A stretch of 5,653 bases of DNA from Desulfobulbaceae bacterium (GTDB lineage: Bacteria > Desulfobacterota > Desulfobulbia > Desulfobulbales > DAOVSZ01), in NCBI GenBank assembly GCA_030627725.1, contig DAOVSZ010000197.1, positions 1 to 5,653 on the forward strand, given 5' to 3'. Positions 1-5,150 of this stretch are shown here, piece after piece. Below the pieces are notes generated by a model, which saw nothing but the letters and a program-made list of their open reading frames with translations, did not search any database and had not been told where the DNA came from. Position 1 is the first letter of the stretch. Each line of letters starts with the position of its first letter. The position numbers and the translations under genes are program-made.

Positions 1-1
1 G

Positions 2-2137
2 GCTCGCATTCAAAGTTTTATCAACCCCCAGGCCTCTCAAAAAAGGCGGGCGATCATCAACGCCCTTGCAACCAGGGACAAAGAGCAGCTGCAACAACTC
101 GCACGCCCCTTTTTCAAAATATTTCATCGGGAAAATCCCTTTTTCTCGAGCCTCTATTTCGTCCTGCCCGACAATACGGTTTTTACCCATATCAGCACCC
201 AGGATTTTTTAAAAAACGTCCTCTTCAGAGGAGGCAGCCCTCTGATGCACGAAATCAACGTGTCCCACAAGCAGACCGCCGGCTATGAAGCAGGCCTGCA
301 CAAGATTTTTTACAGTGTTCTTCAGCCGATTTTCCTCGAAGACCTCTATATCGGGGCTGTCGGCTTTGTGATCAGCGGCGAGCAGCTCAAAAAATCCATC
401 GAGACTACTATGCATGCGGAACCCGCGCTCGCCGTCAACTCCATCTACCCCACTGATTCAACTGTCCCGAAAAACCACTTTGTACTGGGTGACTACCACC
501 TATGCCCCGACAATCCGGATCTCTACACCAAACTTCCAGGCGACTTCAACCTCGACTCCGGCAATCAGCGTGTCACCATAGATGATGAAACCTTTATTTT
601 TCTGACCGATATCAACATCACCAACAGACAGGGGAAAACGATTGCCAAGATCCTCCTCCCTTTAAACATCACGGAAGAACAGAAAAGCTTTCACAATTTT
701 TTTCTGACCTCGATCATGATTACAGCGGTCCTTTTGGTCATCCTCTTTCTTGCCCTGCACTTTCTCATCGGGACCCTTTTCAGTACGATTTTTGACCTGA
801 ACAGGTCACTCAGGAAAAGCAACGAAGACCTCGAGCAAAAGGTCAGGGCGCGCACCAGTGAACTCGAACGCCAGGTCGCTGAGAGAAAACAGGCTGAAGA
901 GTCGGTCAAGAAAGCGCTGGGAACAACGGAAACGATCTTAAAGGGCATGCCGGTCGGCGTTGTCGTGATTGATAAAAACAAAAAAGTCCGGAGGGCAAAC
1001 AAGACTGCTCTGGAACTGATGAAAAAAAGCGAAGACCAGGTCATCGGCCAAATCTGCCATGAACATTTCTGCCCGGCCCAGGTCGACAAATGCCCGGTAT
1101 GGGACCTCGGACAGGTTGTCGATGCCTCGGAAAAGATACTCCTGGCTGCTGACGGCCGGAAGATCCCGGTCCAGAAAACAGCAATGCCGATAATCCTTGA
1201 CGGGGAAGAGGTACTGCTTGAGGCCTTTATAGATATCACGGAACACAAAATGGCAGAAGAGACGCTGGCTCGGGCAAAAGAGGAAGCAGAAAGGGCAAAC
1301 AAGGCAAAAAGCGAATTTCTTGCCAATATGAGCCATGAACTGCGAACACCCATGCATGGAATATTGAGTTTTTCCGCTATGGGCATGGAAAAGATCGAAA
1401 AGGCCCCGACTGCGAAACTGGAACACTACTTTACCCGTATCAACGAAAGCGGAAACCGACTGTTGCACCTTTTAAACGCCCTGCTCGACCTGTCCAAACT
1501 GGAGTCCGGCAGGATGAACTTCGAGATGAAAAAAGACGATCTTGTAAAGGCAGTGAAAACCGCGGCAGGTGAAGTCGATACCCTGCTGCAGGGCAAGGGC
1601 CTTACCTTGAACATTATCCCGCCGGAGGGTGATGCGACAGCGTACTTCGACAGCGACAAGATACTCCAGGTCATCCGCAACCTCTTTTCCAACGCGATCA
1701 AATTCACCCCGGAAGGCAAAACCATCAGCATCTCCTTTGACACCGACACCACTGTCGTCCCCGGCGTCGGCGGGGACGGCGGGGACGGCGGCGCTCCTCT
1801 CCCGGCCGTCTCGGTAACGGTCAAAGATGGAGGCATCGGCATCCCTGATGATGAACTTGAAGCGGTGTTCGACAAGTTTATTCAGAGCAGCAAAACCAAA
1901 ACCGGAGACGGCGGCACAGGCCTTGGCCTGGCCATATCCAGGGAGTTTGTCTTGACACATCGGGGTAATATATTTGCCGCCGCAAACCCCGAAGGCGGCG
2001 CTTCCATTACCTTTGCTATCCCAAAAGAACCTCCTGTCATAAAACCACGCAAAAAAATCGGCGAGATCCTTGTCGAGGAAGGACACATCAGCAAGGAACA
2101 GCTTGACCGGATCCTTGAAAGACAGATGCATTTATAA
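2..2137 (+). CDS. Membrane-bound sensor histidine kinase (Cache-type sensor, PAS, HisKA, HATPase_c), N-terminus outside window
   Basis: The frame is open from the left edge, so the 711 visible residues lack the true start; the ATG at 245 lies inside the sensor domain and is not the start. Residues are numbered from base 2. Residues 1 to about 200 resemble the periplasmic double-Cache sensor of two-component kinases (dCache_3 type), with the run RDKEQLQQL and later YFVLPDNTVF. One hydrophobic membrane helix covers about 233-258, followed by a charged coiled-coil signalling helix to about 308. A PAS domain (about 310-417) carries Cys352, Cys357 and Cys364. The HisKA H-box has the phosphoacceptor His445 in NMSHELRTP. 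The ATPase domain (about 542-676) shows the N-box Asn564, G1 Asp609 in DGGIGI, and the G2 motif GTGLGLA. The last 29 residues resemble the start of a GspE/MshE N-terminal domain. It should autophosphorylate at the inner membrane in response to a periplasmic or redox cue. There is no receiver domain or DNA-binding domain, so the partner regulator must be encoded elsewhere. The ligand is unknown. Confidence 0.93.
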   Translation, partial: ARIQSFINPQASQKRRAIINALATRDKEQLQQLARPFFKIFHRENPFFSSLYFVLPDNTVFTHISTQDFLKNVLFRGGSPLMHEINVSHKQTAGYEAGLHKIFYSVLQPIFLEDLYIGAVGFVISGEQLKKSIETTMHAEPALAVNSIYPTDSTVPKNHFVLGDYHLCPDNPDLYTKLPGDFNLDSGNQRVTIDDETFIFLTDINITNRQGKTIAKILLPLNITEEQKSFHNFFLTSIMITAVLLVILFLALHFLIGTLFSTIFDLNRSLRKSNEDLEQKVRARTSELERQVAERKQAEESVKKALGTTETILKGMPVGVVVIDKNKKVRRANKTALELMKKSEDQVIGQICHEHFCPAQVDKCPVWDLGQVVDASEKILLAADGRKIPVQKTAMPIILDGEEVLLEAFIDITEHKMAEETLARAKEEAERANKAKSEFLANMSHELRTPMHGILSFSAMGMEKIEKAPTAKLEHYFTRINESGNRLLHLLNALLDLSKLESGRMNFEMKKDDLVKAVKTAAGEVDTLLQGKGLTLNIIPPEGDATAYFDSDKILQVIRNLFSNAIKFTPEGKTISISFDTDTTVVPGVGGDGGDGGAPLPAVSVTVKDGGIGIPDDELEAVFDKFIQSSKTKTGDGGTGLGLAISREFVLTHRGNIFAAANPEGGASITFAIPKEPPVIKPRKKIGEILVEEGHISKEQLDRILERQMHL

Positions 2138-2161
2138 TTCCGGCAAACCGTAATTATGAAA

Positions 2162-2195
2162 TCCTGCCGAGGCCAGGACTGCTCTGATACTTTTT
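2162..2195 (+). terminator. Weak possible terminator after the kinase gene
   Basis: A 5-bp stem, TCCTG (2162-2166) with CAGGA (2174-2178), is followed 12 nt later by a T5 run at 2191-2195. The stem is short and too far from the T-run for a standard intrinsic terminator. It is listed because it lies just after the kinase stop codon. The stronger hairpin at 2256-2292 may do the job instead. Confidence 0.15.
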
Positions 2196-2199
2196 CTCC

Positions 2200-2228
2200 T
2201 TGCCATCCTGTCAAAAGTTGTTTAATAT
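2200..2228 (+). promoter_or_regulatory. Candidate sigma70 promoter for typA
   Basis: A -35-like TTGCCA (2200-2205, 5 of 6 matches to TTGACA) is separated by exactly 17 bp from a -10-like TAATAT (2223-2228, 4 of 6 matches to TATAAT). The neighbourhood is AT-rich. Transcription would start near 2235, giving typA a leader of about 88 nt that includes the hairpin at 2256-2282. This is a motif match only; the overlapping TATATT at 2226-2231 is an alternative -10 with a longer spacer. Confidence 0.4.
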
Positions 2229-2255
2229 ATTTTGTTTTTCCGTCTACCCCTGACC

Positions 2256-2292
2256 GCTCCTGCAGACGAACCTGCCAGGAGCCTCTTTTTTT
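2256..2292 (+). terminator. Strong intrinsic terminator or leader attenuator upstream of typA
   Basis: The left arm GCTCCTGCAG (2256-2265) pairs with CTGCCAGGAGC (2272-2282), giving 10 bp with one bulged C and a 6-nt loop. A T7 run follows at 2286-2292. This is the classic form of a rho-independent terminator on the plus strand and could end the kinase transcript. It ends only 30 bp before the typA start codon, which leaves almost no room for a promoter after it. It may therefore lie inside the typA leader and act as an attenuator or a temperature-sensitive structure. The structure is clear; the role is inferred. Confidence 0.7.
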
Positions 2293-2307
2293 ATATCCTT
2301 ACAACAC

Positions 2308-2325
2308 AAAAGGCAGCACACAGTG
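2308..2325 (+). promoter_or_regulatory. Weak ribosome binding site and GTG start of typA
   Basis: A purine stretch AAAAGG (2308-2313) lies 9 nt before GTG at 2323. It is a weak Shine-Dalgarno match. The GTG is chosen because the resulting N-terminus MDQKFIRNVAIIAHVDHGK begins at the usual distance before the P-loop of TypA/BipA proteins. Confidence 0.6.
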
Positions 2326-4092
2326 GACCAGAAATTTATCAGAAATGTAGCGATTATCGCCCATGTCGACCATGGGAAGACCACTCTTGTAGACCAGCTA
2401 TTCAAACAAAGCGGCATGTTCCGTGCAAACCAGAAAGTTGCCGAACGGCTGATGGACTCCATGGACCTGGAACGTGAACGGGGGATCACCATTTCCTCAA
2501 AAAACGGCTCTTACCGGTTCAAGGACTACTGGATCAATATAATAGATACCCCGGGCCACGCTGATTTCGGCGGGCAGGTCGAACGGGTGCTCAGAATGGC
2601 GGACGGCGCCATGCTTCTGGTAGATGCCCAGGAAGGCCCCATGCCGCAGACCTATTTTGTCTTAAAAAAGGCGCTCGCCACCCACCTGCCGGTGATTGTG
2701 GTCATCAACAAGATCGACAAACCTGCTGCCCGCTGCGACTGGGCTGTTGACCAGGTATTCGATCTCTTTGTCAAGCTGAACGCACCGGACGAGATTCTCG
2801 ATTTCCCAGTTGTCTATGCCTCTTCCAAAGCAGGATATGCCATGGACACCCCTGACGGAACCAGCGCCACTATGGATGCGGTGTCGGAAAAAATCATCGC
2901 CCATGTGCCGCCCCCCTCCGGCGCTCACGACGCCCCGCTGCAGATGCAGGTCAACACTATCGATTACTCACCCTACCTGGGCCGGCTCGGGATCGGCAAG
3001 GTGGTGAACGGCGCCATGAACATCAACAAGAATATCGTAATGGCAAAACGGGACGGCTCTTTAGCGCCTGCCCGAATCACCAAGATATTCCGCTTTGAAT
3101 GCGACAACAAAGTCCCGATCGAGACGGCGGGCACAGGAGAGATTGTTGCTGTTGCCGGTATGGATGACGTGACTGTCGGAGTCACCTTTACAGATCCTGA
3201 CTCCCCTGCTCCACTGCCGCTGATTGAAATCGATCCGCCGACAATTTCCATGAATTTTATCCCAAACGACTCTCCCTTCGCAGGCCTGGAAGGGAAATAT
3301 GTCACCTCAAGACACATCGAAGAACGACTGCGCCGTGAGACCCTGGCTGATGTCGCCCTTGTGGTGGAACCGCTTGAGACCGCAGTCGGATTCCGCGTTT
3401 CCGGCAGGGGAGAACTGCACCTGTCCATCCTGATTGAAAAAATGAGACGAGACGGCTATGAGCTTCAGGTAACACGGCCGGAAGTTATCTTGAAAAAAGA
3501 GAACGGCGCAACCCTAGAGCCGTTCGAAGAGTTGACCATTGATGTTGAGGAGGAGTACAAGGGCGCGGTGATAGAAAAACTCGGCGCGCTCAAGGGCCAG
3601 ATGCTTGAGATGAACCAGAAAAACGATATGACGCGGCTGGTCTACAAGATCCCCACCCGGGGACTCTTAGGCTTCCGCTCGGAATTCATGACGCTCACCA
3701 AAGGGATGGGCATCATGAACTACGTCTTTGCCGAATACGGCCCCTATGCCGGAGATATCATAAACCGCGTAAACGGCGTTCTCACGGTCAAGGAAAACTG
3801 CACAACCGTAGCGTATGCCCTTTTCAACCTCCAGGACCGCGGCAGACTCTTCCTTGGGCCGGGCATCAAGGTCTATGCCGGCCAAATCGTCGGCGAGCAC
3901 TGCCGGAAAGAAGACCTTGTGGTCAATCCGGCCAAGGGCAAAAAACTGACCAATATGCGCGCCTCAGGGTCGGACGAAAACGTCGTCCTCACCCCGCCGG
4001 TCGCCATGACCCTCGAAGACTGCATTGCGTTTATCAATGACGACGAACTGCTGGAGGTTACACCGAAATCAATCAGGTTAAGGAAAAGATAG
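2323..4092 (+). CDS. typA: Translational GTPase TypA/BipA
   Basis: This is a complete 589-residue member of the EF-G/LepA-like ribosome-binding GTPases; E. coli BipA is slightly longer, at about 607. The G domain shows the P-loop AHVDHGKTT (13-21), switch I ERGIT (52-56), DTPGH (75-79) including the catalytic His79, and NKID (129-132). The beta-barrel domain II and EF-G-like domains III and V follow. The BipA-specific C-terminal domain is intact, with TRGLLGFRSEF, LTNMRASGSDE and the terminal EVTPKSIRLRKR. The family binds 70S ribosomes under stress and assists 50S assembly, notably at low temperature; in this organism that role is inferred from the family. Translation starts at GTG with a weak ribosome binding site. 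The upstream kinase is on the same strand but separated by 185 bp containing a terminator-like hairpin, so the two are probably not one operon. The 3' end converges on vapC. No key residue is missing. Confidence 0.98.
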   Translation: MDQKFIRNVAIIAHVDHGKTTLVDQLFKQSGMFRANQKVAERLMDSMDLERERGITISSKNGSYRFKDYWINIIDTPGHADFGGQVERVLRMADGAMLLVDAQEGPMPQTYFVLKKALATHLPVIVVINKIDKPAARCDWAVDQVFDLFVKLNAPDEILDFPVVYASSKAGYAMDTPDGTSATMDAVSEKIIAHVPPPSGAHDAPLQMQVNTIDYSPYLGRLGIGKVVNGAMNINKNIVMAKRDGSLAPARITKIFRFECDNKVPIETAGTGEIVAVAGMDDVTVGVTFTDPDSPAPLPLIEIDPPTISMNFIPNDSPFAGLEGKYVTSRHIEERLRRETLADVALVVEPLETAVGFRVSGRGELHLSILIEKMRRDGYELQVTRPEVILKKENGATLEPFEELTIDVEEEYKGAVIEKLGALKGQMLEMNQKNDMTRLVYKIPTRGLLGFRSEFMTLTKGMGIMNYVFAEYGPYAGDIINRVNGVLTVKENCTTVAYALFNLQDRGRLFLGPGIKVYAGQIVGEHCRKEDLVVNPAKGKKLTNMRASGSDENVVLTPPVAMTLEDCIAFINDDELLEVTPKSIRLRKR

Positions 4093-4099
4093 GTCAAAA

Positions 4100-4170
4100 C
4101 AGAATCCAGAAGCCAGGAGTCAGAAGCAGAATGGAGTTTTTTTCGCAGGTTTCTCCTGAATTCTGAACTC
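4100..4170. repeat. Degenerate heptanucleotide repeat forming an interrupted hairpin
   Basis: Four consecutive 7-bp units, CAGAATC, CAGAAGC, CAGGAGT and CAGAAGC, occupy 4100-4127, and a fifth, CAGAAT, overlaps at 4127-4132. The complementary strand of 4153-4165 carries related units (CAGAATT, CAGGAG). The two groups pair: CAGAAT (4127-4132) with ATTCTG (4160-4165), GGAG (4133-4136) with CTCC (4153-4156), and more distally GAGT (4117-4120) with ACTC (4167-4170). A T7 run (4137-4143) sits in the loop rather than after the stem, so this is not a standard terminator. It lies between convergent typA and vapC. The rest of the 4093-4280 spacer shows nothing else I can support. Confidence 0.55.
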
Positions 4171-4280
4171 TCACGAATAAATTGAGCAAAAAAATAAACT
4201 TTTAAGCAACAGCCAGTTTGCAACCAAGAGCCTTTTCCGCTTTTTCCTGTGTCCCCTTTTTCCCTGGGCGATTTTATAAA

Positions 4281-4688
4281 TTAATGCACGATGCTTTGGG
4301 AAATCGTTTTCAGTGATAGATATTCAGCTATTGGTTCAAAATCCTTGTCATCATGCAGTAAAGGTATATTTTCATTTATGCAAAATGTGCCAATAATTAT
4401 GTCTATGGTTTTTCTTACTGTGATGCCTTTTTTTCTTAATTTTCTGTAATTTTCAGCACTTTTAATTGCCAGCTCATAGCCGCCCATTTGTTTGCATGAC
4501 AATATACTCATAGCCTCTTTTGCTTTTTTGTAGTCTTTATCATTTTTAAGCCCTTGAAGTACTTCTGTTAATATTAAGTCTCCTGTAAGTACAGGGATTT
4601 GTAGTAACATCTGATCTAAGATTTCTGTCTGCCAAGTGACTTGTCCATTAAAATAATTTATCCAAACTGAGGAATCGACTAAGACCAT
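4281..4688 (-). CDS. vapC: PIN-domain toxin ribonuclease, VapC family
   Basis: This is a 135-residue protein, the usual size for a single PIN domain. The acidic residues expected to bind Mg2+ or Mn2+ are visible: Asp5 in VLVDSSVWI, Glu42 in LILTEVLQG, Asp96 in RKTIDIIIG, and Asp114 and Asp116 in the HDDKDF motif. VapC toxins are endoribonucleases, many of which cut tRNA or the rRNA sarcin-ricin loop; the target here cannot be read from the sequence. The ATG overlaps the vapB stop codon by one base (TAATG), implying translational coupling, and GAGGA (4700-4696 on this strand) lies 7 nt upstream of the start. All catalytic positions are present, so it is probably active and held in check by the antitoxin encoded before it. 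The gene is strongly AT-rich compared with typA, consistent with horizontal acquisition. Confidence 0.93.
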   Translation of the reverse strand: MVLVDSSVWINYFNGQVTWQTEILDQMLLQIPVLTGDLILTEVLQGLKNDKDYKKAKEAMSILSCKQMGGYELAIKSAENYRKLRKKGITVRKTIDIIIGTFCINENIPLLHDDKDFEPIAEYLSLKTISQSIVH

Positions 4689-4879
4689 TAATCCATCCTC
4701 ATCTCAGATAAGTCACCTTCCCAGTTTAATTTTCCTTTTAATTTTCTTATAGATTTTTGTCTTTGGACTTGGACTAATAATTTTAAAGCTTTATCAACAA
4801 CACTCTTTTTGGTTTTAACATCACTAAGCTTTAAAGCTTCCGCCATTAAGTTGTCATCAATAACTATGTTTGTTCTCAT
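4688..4879 (-). CDS. vapB: VapB-type antitoxin with ribbon-helix-helix-like N-terminus
   Basis: This is a 63-residue protein beginning MRTNIVIDDNLMAEALKL, the hallmark start of the VapB antitoxin family formerly called DUF2191. Residues 2-8 would form the DNA-binding beta strand, followed by two helices (about 9-19 and 23-40). The C-terminal part, with Trp53 in KLNWEGDL, is the segment expected to wrap VapC and block its active site. AGAGGTG ends 4 nt upstream of the ATG, a good ribosome binding site that supports this start. It is the first gene of a two-gene operon with vapC. The promoter immediately upstream carries nested palindromes overlapping the -10 element, which suggests autorepression by VapB or the VapBC complex. 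Binding to these sites is inferred, not shown. Confidence 0.93.
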   Translation of the reverse strand: MRTNIVIDDNLMAEALKLSDVKTKKSVVDKALKLLVQVQRQKSIRKLKGKLNWEGDLSEMRMD

Positions 4880-4901
4880 CTTGCACCTCTCTTTATGTTA
4901 A

Positions 4902-4929
4902 TGTGTATGTTCTGTATATTTTATACACA
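4902..4929. promoter_or_regulatory. Nested palindromic operator of vapBC
   Basis: An outer inverted repeat, TGTGTAT (4902-4908) and ATACACA (4923-4929), encloses an inner palindrome of TGTATA (4913-4918), a 3-nt spacer TTT, and TATACA (4922-4927). Half-site TGTAT therefore occurs at 4904-4908 and 4913-4917, with its complement at 4923-4927. Spaced half-sites of this kind are typical targets for dimeric ribbon-helix-helix antitoxins. The array covers the -10 element and the region just downstream of it on the minus strand. Confidence 0.65.
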
Positions 4930-4946
4930 CGAAAGGAGTTTGTCAA
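4918..4946 (-). promoter_or_regulatory. Sigma70 promoter of vapBC
   Basis: Read on the minus strand, a perfect -35 TTGACA (4946-4941) is followed after 17 bp by the -10 TAAAAT (4923-4918, 5 of 6 matches). Transcription would begin near 4911, giving a leader of about 30 nt that includes the vapB ribosome binding site. This is the best promoter match in the window. It is overlapped by the palindromic operator. Confidence 0.75.
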
Positions 4947-4948
4947 GA

Positions 4949-5008
4949 ATGAAAGCCAGTTGCGGTATTATTGGCATTTTGATGATATTTCCCCGCCCAA
5001 AGAAATAA
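4949..5008 (+). CDS. Possible 19-codon small ORF divergent from vapBC
   Basis: ATG at 4949 opens a 19-residue frame, MKASCGIIGILMIFPRPKK, with a hydrophobic middle and a basic end. AAAGGAG at 4932-4938, an excellent Shine-Dalgarno sequence, lies 10 nt upstream, which is slightly long spacing. It overlaps the -35 region of the vapBC promoter on the other strand. A plus-strand promoter is weak (TATATT at 4915-4920 has no good -35). I do not recognise the peptide. A longer open stretch in another frame covers the same bases up to 5082 but lacks a convincing start. Probably chance, kept because of the ribosome binding site. Confidence 0.15.
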   Translation: MKASCGIIGILMIFPRPKK

Positions 5009-5094
5009 AAGAGAAAATAAAAGGGAATAAAAGAAGGGGTATTGTGTCGTATTGGGGGACGTACTCGTTTTTTATCCTTTAAGAAGCGAAATCA

Positions 5095-5114
5095 GTCGGT
5101 TAGCTTGGTCCGAC
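5095..5114. repeat. Small REP-like hairpin near the 3' end of the ACR3 gene
   Basis: GTCGG (5095-5099) pairs with CCGAC (5110-5114) around a 10-nt loop. The form resembles the GTCGG...CCGAC palindromes dispersed between genes in many proteobacterial genomes. It lies 37 bp beyond the stop codon of the ACR3 gene and could contribute to the end of that transcript, but no proper T-run follows on the minus strand. The remainder of 5009-5150 shows no gene I can support. Confidence 0.3.
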
Positions 5115-5116
5115 CC

Positions 5117-5135
5117 CATTCCAGTGCATTCCAGT
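5117..5135. repeat. Two direct copies of CATTCCAGT
   Basis: CATTCCAGT occurs at 5117-5125 and again at 5127-5135, a 10-bp period matching one DNA helical turn. It sits between the GTCGG hairpin and the ACR3 stop codon. No function can be assigned. Confidence 0.4.
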
Positions 5136-5150
5136 TCGGCATTTTTGCTA

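Noticed and set aside
691..1468. Long minus-strand open frames of 231 and 176 codons opposite the kinase gene
   Set aside because: They lie antisense to a gene with clear domain motifs, have low-complexity Ser/Arg- or Phe-rich translations and no family resemblance. They are shadows of a GC-rich coding strand.
1426..2214. Minus-strand open frames of 149, 219 and 110 codons opposite the kinase ATPase domain
   Set aside because: They overlap an unambiguous histidine kinase and each other, with no recognisable motifs or ribosome binding sites.
2973..3428. Minus-strand 151-codon frame opposite typA
   Set aside because: It is antisense to the conserved TypA coding sequence and its translation is a compositional by-product.
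4195..4222. Possible minus-strand terminator for vapC (GCAA and TTGC arms)
   Set aside because: The stem is only 4 bp with a large loop and does not resemble an intrinsic terminator.
4251..5060. GTCCCC (4251-4256) and GGGGAC (5055-5060) flanking vapBC as possible mobile-element ends
   Set aside because: The match is only 6 bp, with no transposase, no target-site duplication and no extended inverted repeat, so it is explained by chance.
4870..5082. Plus-strand 70-codon open frame across the vapBC promoter
   Set aside because: Its start falls inside vapB on the opposite strand with no ribosome binding site, and the first part translates the operator DNA. The later part could be a gene remnant but I recognise nothing in it.
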